DNA from: Phoronis ovalis
Lineage: Eukaryota; Phoronida; Phoronidae
Direction: 5' to 3'
Assembly: GCA_028565635.1 (NCBI GenBank)
Contig: JAOXYB010019737.1
Location: 1 to 34,195 of the forward strand
Length of the DNA stretch: 34,195 nt
Positions 23,339 to 34,195 of this stretch are shown in pieces. The translations under genes were made by a program, and so were the position numbers. The stretch's first letter is position 1, and each line of letters begins with the position of its first letter. The notes under the pieces are model-generated. The model was not told the DNA's origin. It did no database searches and worked only from the letters and a program-made list of their open reading frames with translations.

Positions 23339-23352
23339 GACATGTGCGCCGG

Positions 23353-23358
23353 TTTATT
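23353..23358 (-). terminator. TRAF2: Candidate TRAF2 poly(A) signal
   Basis: AATAAA on the minus strand lies about 190 bp after the TRAF2 stop. Another occurs at 23090-23095. Neither can be confirmed without transcript ends. Confidence 0.4.
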
Positions 23359-23549
23359 TTATCGGTGCTTTAGTGTTCAAACGTGTTCAATGTTGAGGTT
23401 TGATAGCAAACAATAGTTAGCATGATGACTGGGCACTAAAATTTGTTATGTGAACAGCATACAATTAATATAAAATAAATACAAAAAATGATCAAAGCAG
23501 ACGCTTTAAGTAAATACCTTTCACACAGTGATAGGCATTATAAAGTAAT

Positions 23550-25204
23550 TCATGGCAGGTCTGATGTATCTACTATTATCTTGATAAATATTGTATCATC
23601 CCTCAGGTACCGTTCCTTGTTCTTTTCCAGATTAGAATATTGTGCGAACAATGGACAACCACTGGCAATATTCATCTCTGTTGTAGGTCTCTTAAATGAT
23701 GAACTTGTTGGATCAGGTCTGAAGGCATCAATGATATGCTCTCTGTTATCTTGGTCCAACAACATCATAGTCACCTATAGAAAAATATTGTTGAAACACA
23801 CTGATCTAATGGTGGTAAAACCATATTACTAATTAATGAAAAGAATGGCATTCATTTGATGTATCTAAAGGTCACATAATCTGGTTGTAACCTGAAACCT
23901 GTTTGAGGTCGGTAAAAGTGACAGTTGTCAGGTAAGTTCAGTAAATAAATTACATAAAATTAATTGCAATCATCTTAGCTGATTAGTAAAGGATTCAAGT
24001 TAACAGCAAAAGTGGATGGAACCGAAAATCGGATACCTTCAACACATTCTGGCACCATGCACATAAACTCAATATTTCAAACCTGTTTTCTGACATTTCA
24101 CACGCAGCATTTGCTTGTGAAACCAAAACCTAACACATTTCATATACATCAATGTATAATTTTCGTGCAAAGTATCAAATTTAGCACCAGTGTAACTTAT
24201 GGTTTCCAACAACAAAACTGGAATCCATATAGTTGTTTCATCGGTTCTTTTTGTTGCTGTTTTTTATTCAGCAACTTTCGTCTGAGGCTTTTCTCAGAAA
24301 GTACTGATCAGTTTTAAATGAAACTTTGTAAAAATGTTCATATGTACCTGAAAGTGAAAATATTTGATTATGAAGGTTGGTGCCCATCTTTAATCCAAAT
24401 GGCACATTTGCAGTGGAAAATACCAGTCAACAATTTTGTGTTGGAAAACCATATACTTTGTCGCAGAACGACACTACAGGTCTATGATGAATACAGAAAT
24501 TATGTGGATGTGAATATATCAGCTTCATGTGGATGTTATCATTGGAGTACGAGTTACTAATGTTACAAGTCATTAGAAAACTTTATGTTCCGTATTATAT
24601 TTTACCTTTTGTCTAAATGGCCATTTCAGCAATGCATCATATGGCCCTCTCATAACGACAAAGAAAAGAGACAAATGTGTATTCTTTCCCATACCATCTC
24701 CATTAGGATAAAGTCTTGCACACATTTTGTATCCAACAGTTCCTGTGTAAAAACTTGGTGAATACATACTCACAACTCGCCCTACAAAGAAATACCTTTT
24801 TTTTTACATTCATTAATAAAATGTGCATAAAATAAAACCTTTTATACCGGCCTTGTGGCAAGTCACAAGATTGACAATTAAAAATCAAAATTGGATTATC
24901 ATCTAGCTAAGCATCAAGATTTTACAAAACAAACTTTATTTACCATTCATAGCATCCTGACGTTTTTTAGAAAACTCTGAAATTTTCCAAACCAATATTC
25001 CATCATAGCTGACGAGTTCTAATGCTTGAAGCCGCAAATCCTGTTCTGCTAGTGCAACATCTTTCAAAGCCACAACTCTTTCTAGATTTTTGATTTTCTT
25101 TTCCATGTTTTCAATTAAATCTTTGTCAGCACGTCGTTGTTGTTCGTACGTGTCAACAATGCTTGTACAACGTTCAATTTCACGATTGAAAACAACAAGA
25201 ACAC
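23550..25204 (-). other. TRAF2: TRAF2 exons 8-10: coiled-coil end and MATH (TRAF-C) domain
   Basis: Exon 8 (residues 348-434) begins with the heptad-rich FNREIERCTSIVD and ends at YDGILVWKISEF, where MATH starts. Exon 9 holds GYKMCARLYPNGDG; R457, Y459 and D463 align with receptor-contact residues R393, Y395 and D399 of human TRAF2. Exon 10 holds the S517-S518-S519 serine triplet that binds receptor peptides in TRAF2. All are intact, so binding of PxQxT-type motifs is expected by homology. Confidence 0.9.
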
Positions 25205-28200
25205 CTAGTTTGTAAAACAAAATAATAATTAAGTTCATTGACCATCAATAAAATGGCAGAAAATTGTAGGTAATGCTAAACTAAAGTTAGTTTAGGCTTG
25301 ATGTTCGAATGCCGAGACATAAAACCAAAATTTATAGCCAGATACTGTACCAATAGAATATATGTTAGAACATTTTAAAAACATGTACCAGGTGCCGTAC
25401 TCTATGAAGACTGCTAATTTTACATTTGAGGTGGGATTTGAAAGCCGTGTTCACAAACATCACAAACTAGAATTTGAAATTGCACTACTGTTGTATGCTC
25501 ATTGGTCTTTTACTGTCTACCAAACTATTCACGGCAAAGTGTCAAGAACATTTGCTGTAGTCTACCTTCATAAGTTGATACTTGTTGTTCAATGGCCTTA
25601 GCCTTGTCACCCAGTTGTTGAAATTTTCGTTCTTCAGGGCTGCTTGCAGAATCAGCTCCACTCGAGTCTCGGACTGGTATTGAATCACTCACATCAGAAC
25701 CACCAGCCTAATACAGTAACAACGAGAATATATTTTTGACAAAAGGATTTATTAACTTAAACAGATATATAGTGCAAGACTGTATGCTTTAACTGGTCTA
25801 GATTTATTTGTTCTTCAGTATATCTTGCAAATTGGTATTATTATACATGGTTTCAAGAAAACATCAGAATATAATAGATAGCCATTTATTTAAAAGTCAT
25901 CAAAACACTTAATACTGATAAATTTCTGAAGTCATCAAAACACTTACCGATAAATTTCTGAACCTTGTCTGTAACTCTTTGACAGTATCCTCCATGCTTT
26001 TCATCTGTGATATAACTGACGAATTGTCATTAGAAGCACTTGCCCCACCAACTGCAAAACCTGACTCGCGTGCTTTGTTTTCGACTTCTAGTACACGTTC
26101 CAAAAGAGAGTCGAGATGTTGGGTGACACACCTCTTCAAATGGTTCTGCATGTTATCCTTGTTAATCTAATAATATAAAAAAAAAATTCAAACTATGTAA
26201 CAGAAGAACAATTTTATGAAGAGTAACCAAAAACATAATTTAATCCCCAATTTAAGATGTAGATGCTCAGGTGCTTACAAGTAATAAGAAATTATTGTCA
26301 GATATTTACGTGTTTATGACAATAATTCAAAAACAGTTCACAAATATACAGTACTTCAATTTCCTCCTACAAAACAGGCAACATATATGTTTGGATAAAG
26401 CAAATCAAATTTGTACTTACAATAACTACAAAAAGTGATCAAACATTAAATTCTTGATTCAACAAACAAGAAGCAAGCTTGTTGTATTCATTATTCAATG
26501 ATCATTCTGTTGCCCAAGACAAGGAAGGCAGTCATGATCCAATGACCTTAGCAAATATCAAGAATAGGTAACAAATAAAGATAATTGAGACTTGCAGAAA
26601 ATGGCATGTTTAGTTTTTAACAACCTTGATATAGAGTGCTAAACTGAATTCATTTTGTGATGAACAACAAAAAACAGAACTTACAAGATCTTTGCAGCCA
26701 AATGGACAAATGACATATTGTCTGGTACAGTGTCCAGTATCAGGATTTTGATGGTCCTGAAGCTGCAAGAATATAAATTACCACTATTAGATTAAATTCC
26801 TGTTTTCCTTCTCTGTGTTCAATCAAGTGCTCACTACTTGTACGATCACAGCAATAACCATGTCAAGTCCATTAGAACTTTACAGTACTAAAATTATCTT
26901 GAACATGAATGTTTTTATTTAACATGACTAGTCACACTCTGTCCGGTCAAGCAAAGCAAACTCTCCAGTGATACACTCTGGCTTAATTGACCATCATAAT
27001 CCGTATGCCATGAATATTTACGAGCAATACAATCTACTTTCCTCAATCAATCAGAGCTCATCTCAATTTCTCCTGGAGGTTTGCACAAAATTTTTGGAGA
27101 TGCTTTGGGGTGTACTTGTATCGTGCTCTGATTGGGCGCCTCTAGTAGAGGACGATAAAATTTGTTTGGTTGAGATATTTAAAGCCAATAACACAGTAAG
27201 GCATGGTTTATACCACGGCCTATTCAGAATGAGTCAACTTGATATAATAGCCGTGGTTGGCGACGATGGGCCAGTCCTAGAATTATTTTCGCCAACACTG
27301 CATAGATGCATGTGATTTTGCCTGTCAAAGCATAATGTTTGTATATTAAAAAATTGTGATTATAAGCAACTATGTTAGCAACTATCATAAAAATACAATA
27401 ATAAGAAAATGCAAATTGTATCAAATTTTAGTACCTTTTCACGAATGATATCCTTTCCACAAAAGGGACATTTAATCTTTACTTTGGGACATGATTCTAA
27501 GTGAGTCTCACTGTCTTTTGCCCTTTGCTCAGTCCCACAGAAATGACATTTAATCCATCTGTACAGACAATCCTTGTCCATGTGTTGCTTCATTTTAGAC
27601 AACATTATTGTTTGTCCACAGTTAGCAATACAAGAAACCATAGCGTATTGGCATGCCTTCTCATGTTCCTGAAATTATCAGATGCTCATCATATCTCTGG
27701 GATCACATCACATTTCGGCTCATATATGTTAAGTAGTTCCCTTAAGTGTTACTTATGCAAAGCAAAGCACCGGAAACAATCAATGTCAAAGATTCAGATT
27801 GGCATTTGGCCCACTTTTCAAAAAGGTCATTCTAAAATCCCTGATACATTCACCCACCTATGGCCTTCATGAATCCACCTTCAAGTTATCTGGTCAATGC
27901 TTTGTGGTCCTGGAAAGTGGTACACACAATGCAAAATGTCTAACACTCGGATTGGCATTTGACCCACTTCTCAAGATCATTTTAAAATGTCTCCTATGCT
28001 AATACATCCAACAATTTATGGCCTAAGTGAATCTACCCTTGAATTGCATTGTCTTTCTGGAAAATGCTGTAATGTGACATGCCCTCTTGGGAACCAACTT
28101 GGCTATATTGGAAGTCAAAATTACAATTACTGTGCCAAATATGAAACTGATCGGTTAAAAACTGAAGCTGTTATTGCCAGAATTTGTTGGCCATCTTGGA

Positions 28201-30694
28201 TGTGACCAAAAACACCTTAACATGTACTTACTCTAGATCTGTACTAAATACGATGCTGGGATAAAAATTCATGCAGTTATTGCGAGACAAAGAAAGTGTT
28301 GCATATAATGGAAAAAGTCAAAAATTTGGATAGGCATTTGATCCAATTCTCAAGGTCACTCAAAAATGTAACCTAGATTAATCTGCCCACAATCCTAAGG
28401 TCTTCATAAATCCACTTTCGAATCGTCCAGTCAACACTTGGTTTTCCTGGAAACAGGTGTAACCTGACATGCCCTCTTGGGAACAAATACGGTGCCAGTC
28501 AGCCATACTGGAAGGATGCAGGTCAAAACAGTACCTGACCTGTACTTACTCTGTACTGAATATGCAGCTGGATTAAAAGTGAAGGTGATATCGCAAGACA
28601 GGTAAAGCATTAAATATGACAACAATGAAGCACAGCCTACTATTATATGTCCATACACTATGTGCGATGGGCATAAAAAGTAACACAGAATGCAATGGGT
28701 TTTGAAACAGCTCACATATAGTGATACATAGCTAGTACTTAAATCCTACTAACCCTGTTGTCAGGGAAATGCAAGATTTTATGGTTAAGTTGATGACATC
28801 CTTCCAAAAGTTTTAAGAAAGCGCAAAACTCGTTGACTGCTATAAAATAGCATTCTCTTATGAAATATCAATTTAAGAGTGAGTAAAAGTTAAAATAATA
28901 GAAGTACTTTATACGGTAAAAATACAAGTTTAAAATTATATCTAAATAATCCAAATGTTTTACGTCTAAATCCTTATATTTTCCTTTCCAGGGGCAGCCA
29001 CTAGTATTATTAGGACATTTGACTTCCAAGCGACTTAATTCTCTTCTTATGGCATTGTCAGGAAACATCTGCATGTAAAAAAATAATAACAACATATTCA
29101 TCACATGTTATTTAATTAATGTTCCAATTATGATCAAAGAAACATAATTTATGTAACCCATATACATTTTTGCAAAATAGTTTTAACTTAAATGTCTTAG
29201 GAAAGCTGTAGCTGATACAAAAATTTAAAACCAACCAAACTAAGTATTTAATTAAATACTATCAAGCATTTCACATATTCTTGGAAAAGTCTGGGTTTTT
29301 ACAAAGCAAAAATAATGAAAATATTGTAAATTCCTGCTTTTGGAATGTAACAATTGTCTATAGCAATAACGGTCCCAACCAATTATGTCTGCAAGATAGA
29401 TTTTCATTACACACAAAAAATACGATTAGTTTATGAAGTATAGAATGTGTTTAACTCGTCTTATAGAAATATGAAGTACATGTACATGTCAGATCTGACA
29501 GCACGTATTTCGTAAAATGTTTGTTATGTATATTTGTAAGGTAAAACCCAAAAAATGTGTTTTGAATACTTTAGTTACAAATCTCGAGAAAGTCACAACT
29601 CTTATCGAAGGTAAGGGAAGGAACTAGCTCCATGTACACACCACATTTTTTTACCATTGTCTTAAAGACTGATTTGAATAGATTATTAGTAAAATGCAAA
29701 TTTATGTTTGCATTGATATGACTCCGGATGATTGTAGTTATGAACATTTATCTCACTGCCATTTGCTACCCACCTGGATTGCTATGACCTGAGACTACTA
29801 TAACTAACTTAGTTATAGTAATCCCAGATATGACTATATATTAAAGATATCATCACAGTCCGATCTTGCTTCAATCTCACTCTTTCTAACACTGTCATAC
29901 CACCCGATAAATTTTCACGTTTCCTTGACAACGTGAACTATGTCCCCGGAAAATTGTAACAAAAATTTTTGTCAGTCAACTTCAGTATTAAAATATTATT
30001 GCCATTTCTGATATTAAAAATTACTTACACTTTCCATTGATAACAAGCTGTACTCATCAAGTTCCGACTCTTCTTCTACACACACTGGACAACGGGAGCC
30101 ACTAAAAATAGTTCATTTCATTTAGTACAACTGAACATTACTTTATATATTATTATTGATTATGCAACTAATAAATAATACACAGCATAATCATGATGCA
30201 AAATACCCCTAGGAAGTTGTAATTCTTGCATGCTTAACAGTTTTAAGGAAGCTGTAATAAATACACAATACAGCCATCCACACATTTTTTCCCAATATAG
30301 CAATCGAACAATTTTTAGTAACATGCTAAAACTTCTGAAAGGTTATCACTTTTATTACACTATAACAGTACGAATCTGTAAACAGGATACATGTACGTCA
30401 GCAACTGGTAGAAGCACATCATGGCTAATAATTTCACAATAATTGTTATAATTCAAAATCAACATGAAAATGTTCAATATTTATTTATTTTTTTTTTGCT
30501 TACTGTTCAAGGGTTTCACTGCATTTTTTACAGAAGCGATGGCCACAGAAACTCTGGACTGGTTCTCTTAGCACAAGGCGACAGTGGCTGCACATATACT
30601 TATCTTGTACTTTAACTAAGAACATGGATGGTGGATAACCATTCTTTACAGGAACAGTGTTGTTAGACTTTGCTGGATATTCTGCTACTGCCAT
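23550..30694 (-). CDS. TRAF2: TNF receptor-associated factor, TRAF2-type
   Basis: Ten coding exons (in order of translation) join to 567 codons: 30504-30694, 30029-30101, 28964-29068, 27435-27668, 26685-26762, 25948-26166, 25566-25707, 24944-25204, 24606-24781 and 23550-23774. Introns are GT-AG with matching phases. The start has an in-frame TAA 15 bases upstream. Domains: C3HC4 RING (35-71), five TRAF-type zinc fingers (106-240), coiled coil (about 228-410) and MATH (414-565). FPDNAIRRE after the RING, and NREHIIDAFRPD in the last exon, resemble vertebrate TRAF2 more than TRAF3, although the C terminus IIVDTSDLP is TRAF3-like. Human TRAF2 is about 501 aa; extra length lies in the Ser-rich coiled-coil exons 6-7. 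Known role: trimeric cytoplasmic adaptor for TNF-receptor-family tails, feeding NF-kB and JNK. An ancestral TRAF1/2/5-type gene is equally possible. Confidence 0.95.
25896..25962. repeat. Tandem duplication spanning the TRAF2 exon 6 donor site
   Basis: Copies 25896-25930 (35 bp) and 25931-25962 (32 bp) are adjacent and differ only where AATACTG replaces ACCG. The second, exon-side copy holds the last 15 coding bases and the functional GTAAGT donor. The intron-side copy has GTATTAAG in its place and so is a much weaker donor. Confidence 0.85.
26935..27345. repeat. Hairpin-rich, more GC-rich block in TRAF2 intron 4
   Basis: This block stands out from AT-rich flanks. It contains ACCACGGCCTATT (27212-27224) facing AATAGCCGTGGT (27246-27257), and the near-perfect palindrome CCTCTA-G-TAGAGG (27139-27151). 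An open frame here on the plus strand has no recognisable domain. It may be a non-autonomous transposon remnant; I could not find clear terminal repeats. Confidence 0.4.
27700..28620. repeat. Tandem array with 380-390-bp unit in TRAF2 intron 3
   Basis: GATTGGCATTTG-CCCACTT begins units near 27797, 27950 and 28329 (the last diverged to GATAGGCATTTGATCCAATT). GACATGCCCTCTTGGGAAC occurs at 28076 and 28466. Blocks resembling TCTGTACT-AATA-G--GCTGG recur near 28241 and 28551. The first unit is shortened to about 153 bp. Copies are clearly diverged, so the array is old. No coding capacity is evident. Confidence 0.8.
29797..29819. repeat. Perfect 11-bp palindrome in TRAF2 intron 2
   Basis: ACTATAACTAA and TTAGTTATAGT flank a single C. 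The symmetry extends weakly outward (CTGAG before, CCCAG after). It may be a remnant of a small inverted-repeat element. Confidence 0.7.
30504..30694 (-). other. TRAF2: TRAF2 exon 1: RING finger
   Basis: The exon encodes residues 1-63 plus two bases of codon 64. C35, C38, C50, H52, C55 and C58 are here, and C68 and C71 are in exon 2, giving a complete C3HC4 set with 11 residues between C38 and C50. Vertebrate TRAF2 RINGs mainly serve as a platform with UBC13 and cIAPs; E3 activity of this protein cannot be judged from sequence. Confidence 0.9.
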
Positions 30695-30954
30695 ATTTAA
30701 TAATAATTATATTTCGTGTTGTTTATTATCCTATAAAATATAAACCAATCCAATGAAAACACATAGGTTAGCAAAGCTAACCAGAGTAATAATAAAGATG
30801 CAATTAAAAATTGTTGAATCTTTAAGTAAAGGAACTTCTATACATTCACTCACCAGCAATTGAGATAACTGGTAATTGTGCAGTTATTTACTATTAAAAT
30901 GAGCATCAGTTATAAAAAAATCTGTCTTCTGGGGTCTCCTTAAGGACACAAACT

Positions 30955-32149
30955 CTTTGTTCTGCTATATGCGGATGGCACGGTGTTGATTTCAGAAACT
31001 TCAGAAGGTCTCTAAGATGCGTTAGATGCCCTGCATAGTTATTGTAACCGGTGGCAACTGCAGTTGAATCAAAATAAATCTAAAATAGTAGTCTTTCGAA
31101 AAGGGGGTAGGCTTTCATTTGACGAACATTTTTTCTATGGCAGCAAGTAACTTGAAACATCTTCTCATTATGCATATCTAGGCTGCAAATTTTCTTCAGA
31201 AAGGTCCTCACATCTTACCCAATCCTCCTTAGCAGCAAGGGCTACAAAAGCTATGTTTAAACTACGGGGATATATCACCGGCTTCTTTGACATGGGTCCA
31301 AAGTTAAAGTTACATTTATTCGATGTACTTGTCAATCCAACACTAGAATATGGCAGTGAGGCAAAATGTATGGGGTGTTGATAGAGGAACAGATGTTGAG
31401 AAAGTTCACCTTAAATTCTGTAAGCGTGTGCTGCAGGTTAGAAACAGTACTCTATATGAAGTGGTCTATGGTGAGCTTGGCAGATACCCTCTGTACGTAA
31501 ATCGACAGATGAAAATTCTAAACTTCTGGGTAAAAAGTCAAAATTCTAGTGACCACAAGTTACTAAAGTTAGCTCATTTTACAAGCATATGTTGCAGGAG
31601 CTCGACAAATATCCTGAAACAGAGAACTGGCTTAAATCAGTCACAGATTTACTCAGTAACAATTGGACTAGGTACCTTCTTTACTATGCAGCATATTATT
31701 AATATAGAGGGCTTCCTGTCTCTATGTCGCCAAAGAATAACAGGCAAGTAGACTGGAAGTATCCAGCAAGGCTAGACTATATTCCAAATTCAGAAATGTT
31801 TTCAATTATATGAAAGTTACCTTGACAAAATTAAAATACCAAGACATAGATATGTCCTATCCAAGTTCAGACTTGGATCCCATTCTTTAGAGATTGAAAC
31901 AGGTAGATGGGGACATAACAAACTGATATTCATCTTCGCCTTTGTTCGCTTTGTAAAGCTGGGATTGGAGATAAGCACTTTTTATTAAATTGTGAAAGTT
32001 TGAAAGATCTTCGAAATTCCTTCATTCCCTTTATACCGCCCTGTGAATCTGTACATGCCTTTAAAAAGATTCTCAATGCTCCCTGCCTTTCAAATGTAGC
32101 CGTTTTTGACTATAACACGTTTAAATACAGAGATCTCATTTGTAAATAA
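30955..32149 (+). mobile_element. Dead non-LTR retrotransposon (LINE) 3' fragment with YADG in the RT active site
   Basis: Plus-strand frames encode FVLLYADGTVLISET, CNRWQLQLNQNKSKIVVFRK, YLGCKFSS, a TDVEKVHLKFCKRVLQV block, VVYGELGRYPLYVNRQMK, and near the end a C-x2-C-x8-H-x4-C knuckle (LCSLCKAGIGDKHFLLNC), stopping at TAA 32147-32149. This is the RT catalytic region through to the C terminus of a LINE ORF2. Frameshifts and stops interrupt it, and the catalytic YADD is YADG. The copy is 5'-truncated. It lies 260 bp upstream of the TRAF2 start codon, antisense to TRAF2. It belongs to a different family from the copy at 1290. Confidence 0.85.
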
Positions 32150-34195
32150 CTGTCTTATAACTATTTTGTCAGCAGCTTTGCGTTGTGGCTATCAGAGTAA
32201 TTTATGCACACATAGGTTAACTACAATGCAATACCCTACTTTTTGTCCTTTAATATTATGTATATTCTTCACTATCAATTCTCTCTTAATGTAGCATGTA
32301 CATAACACTAACTGATTTTGATTATTTTAAAAAGAGTTATTTTTAGTACTTTGTCGATTGTATTGTATTATAAACTTTGTACTGACAGTGCTCTTGCTAA
32401 TGGGCTTTTTAGCCTGGGCTACCACTATGCCAATATCAAACATATTCTGGTCAAAAATGTACAGGTTTTAAGTACCTTATTGGGCTGTAAGCTTTTTTAC
32501 AGACAGGTAAATTCATGGACTATCATGTGACTAAATTATCCAATAAGAATACAGTATCAAAGTGAGGAATGTAATTATGAAGTTTTTAACATATATTTTT
32601 GGTATATATGGCAAATCTTTAGGTAGCAATATTGTTCAACACAATTAATTCACTCTTGTTACTTTAAGTTAAATTTAACTAAATGAAAAAATGGACAAAC
32701 AAAGGTACATTTTTTTTTGAAGGTATACAATTTAAACTTTATAAATTTGTATCTTATTTTTCTGAATAGGTTATGAAACCTATACAGTAGCCAGTTTGGA
32801 TTAAAATACTAAAATTTTAAACATAAATTCTAGAGAATTTAAGTCAACAGCCTCTCATACTTCATAGTTGAAACTTTGCACAAATAAATATTACATATGC
32901 AGCTACTAAACAGTCTCAGATTTTTGAAATTTTACTTGCCTGGTTAAAAAAATATGAATTTGTAAAGTTTCATCAGAAATAATTGCTGTTCACAGGTATG
33001 CTTAGCTTAGCCACAATATTGATAAGCATTTTTTGTCAAACATTTTTTCTTTCCTGACCCAGTTTGTTCTTACCTATTCACATTTCTCTTGTGCTTAAAA
33101 GAAAATTAGCCAATTTTTAAAAAAATATTAAGCTTAGTGCCATTGACGAATGTTGCTGGGCTTTTTTATCAAATTGTTCAAAATAAACAGATAGATATGT
33201 AAAAGTACATTTTAAAAAAATTAATAGTCTAAAATTTACAAATCCTGAGATTAAATATGATTTGATAAAGGCAAAATATTAAAAATTTGAAACACAGTTT
33301 TGTAGATCTATGTATAATTTAAGGATAATTTTAGCCGAGTATCAGCTTTGTAGGTGCAAGGGTTTCTGACTCACATTTTTTTGAAAATTAAAATTTCCCA
33401 AAATGGATGCTTCGTCACTTATCAGATCATGAGAATTATTTTCAACTTCCTTCGGATTCATTAACATTCCAGTATAATGGTTAATTTGCAAAAATGTATA
33501 CTTACACTTAATGCTACTTAAAAGCAAGTGTTGCAGGTGGTTTCAAAATCTAAAATGGCTAAAAAGAATTCTTTGGACCAATCTTCACCAAGTTTATATT
33601 TACAAACGTAGAAAACTTATTACATAACAAACATTGTTATTTATTATAAACAATACCTTGCATCAAGTGTCGCAGGAAAAAGTCAGTGTTTTGGTTTTAT
33701 TACAAAATCACATTCTGTAATAAGTCATGTAATAAAAAGAAGTAAAACCGACTTCGAATACAAGACTACAGTTGCAACTATGTTTTAGACTAGGCAAATG
33801 CAGCAATGCAGTTTCAAATTGTTCTCCAGTAGTAAAATTGATTTCTACCATCTGTGTTATACCGATGGTTAAGCCACGCTACACATGCTTCCAGAGGTTT
33901 CGCCATTTACGTCTTTAATACCGTTTACAGTGCTGTTTAGCATTGAAGTTGTGGAAGGATGTCACCATGACTATTAAACTAATGAGTTATTGGAATGATG
34001 GGATATCGGATTGTAATGATATGTCAGATCAATGAGATGTTGGCTTTTATCAAGTGGATACTGTTCCGCTGGACACAGACAGAAAACACCTCTGAATTGT
34101 ATAATTATTTTATTCAATTTTGTAGAGGATTTCTGTTAAACTAAACCTTTTCTACCGCTATACCTTTATCGCTGAACTACTCAAACCTAAACTAT
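32150..34195. other. AT-rich sequence, nothing recognised
   Basis: No gene, RNA or clear repeat was found. The first few hundred bases may be the 3' end of the LINE copy. A less AT-rich stretch at about 33840-33960 could be a promoter or an untranslated first exon of TRAF2 on the minus strand, but no supporting signal beyond composition is seen. Confidence 0.4.

Larger units (their letters stand above)
18041..23340. other. Gene-free interval between convergent RPAP2 and TRAF2
   Basis: About 5.3 kb of AT-rich sequence lacks open frames of note from 17978 to 21992; the short frames near 22000-22800 show no recognisable domain. Small hairpins occur, such as ATATGGCTG/CAGCCATAT at 18679-18701 and TCTGGG/CCCAGA near 18226-18246. 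Blocks near 18540-18720 and 19035-19090 look like decayed dispersed repeats. A duplication at 21128-21486 and a compact GC hairpin at 20221-20254 are listed separately. Part of the interval may be extended 3' UTR of either gene. Confidence 0.6.
26685..29068 (-). other. TRAF2: TRAF2 exons 3-5: TRAF-type zinc fingers
   Basis: Exons 28964-29068, 27435-27668 and 26685-26762 encode residues 89-227; the last finger is completed in exon 6. Visible fingers are C106/C113/H125/C129, C136/C140/H152/C157, C164/C167/H179/C183, C190/C193/H205 with H212 or C213, and C220/C224/H236/C240. Spacing of about 11 residues between the second Cys and the His is regular throughout. None appears damaged. Confidence 0.9.

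Noticed and set aside
25362-25601. 79-codon plus-strand frame
   Set aside because: Its end is antisense to TRAF2 exon 7 and the rest is intron; no domain was seen.
26968-27315. 115-codon plus-strand frame in TRAF2 intron 4
   Set aside because: It lies in a hairpin-rich repeat-like block and encodes no recognisable domain.
1-34195. tRNA and rRNA genes
   Set aside because: By eye no A-box/B-box pair with a cloverleaf or rRNA-like block was found; a covariance-model scan would be decisive.
1-34195. A new multi-gene defence or biosynthetic system
   Set aside because: All three genes are ordinary animal families with intact known domains, and their proximity does not by itself suggest a joint pathway.

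Overview
The window is nuclear DNA from an invertebrate animal. It is AT-rich, carries long introns with GT-AG boundaries, has canonical metazoan genes under the standard genetic code, and contains decayed LINE and MITE-type elements. The phylum cannot be fixed from the sequence. A marine invertebrate, possibly a lophotrochozoan such as a mollusc or annelid, is my tentative guess. No bacterial or viral genes, CRISPR arrays, rRNAs or tRNAs were recognised.

Three complete protein-coding genes were rebuilt by joining exons; all splice phases are consistent. (1) GTF3C5, the box-A side subunit of the RNA polymerase III factor TFIIIC, lies on the plus strand at 903-8319 (9 coding exons, 472 aa). 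(2) RPAP2, the Rtr1-type RNA polymerase II CTD phosphatase and assembly factor, lies on the plus strand at 9942-17936 (9 coding exons, 566 aa). (3) A TRAF2-type TNF-receptor-associated factor lies on the minus strand at 23550-30694 (10 coding exons, 567 aa), with an intact RING, five TRAF zinc fingers, a coiled coil and a MATH domain. GTF3C5 and RPAP2 are head-to-tail, 1.6 kb apart. RPAP2 and TRAF2 converge on a 5.6-kb gene-free interval. The first two genes both serve nuclear transcription; TRAF2 is a cytoplasmic immune and death-receptor adaptor with no evident functional tie to them.

Non-coding layout: 1-866 is AT-rich upstream sequence with a CA microsatellite. GTF3C5 intron 1 holds a broken LINE 3' fragment. 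GTF3C5 intron 4 is a repeat cluster: a 10-copy interspersed short repeat, a diverged 230-bp tandem duplication and a 231-bp MITE with an 8-bp target-site duplication. The 8320-9941 interval has a C-rich repeat array and a CTCF-like motif just upstream of RPAP2. RPAP2 intron 1 carries a long foldback that ends close to the exon 2 acceptor. 18041-23340 is gene-free. TRAF2 introns contain a 380-390-bp tandem array, hairpins and a duplicated splice donor. 30955-32149 is a dead LINE fragment (YADG in place of YADD) antisense to TRAF2 and just upstream of its start. 32150-34195 shows nothing recognisable.

I see no convincing new multi-gene system. The most unusual items are the short-repeat/unique-spacer array in GTF3C5 intron 4, the C-rich repeat family present in two places, and the RPAP2 foldback.
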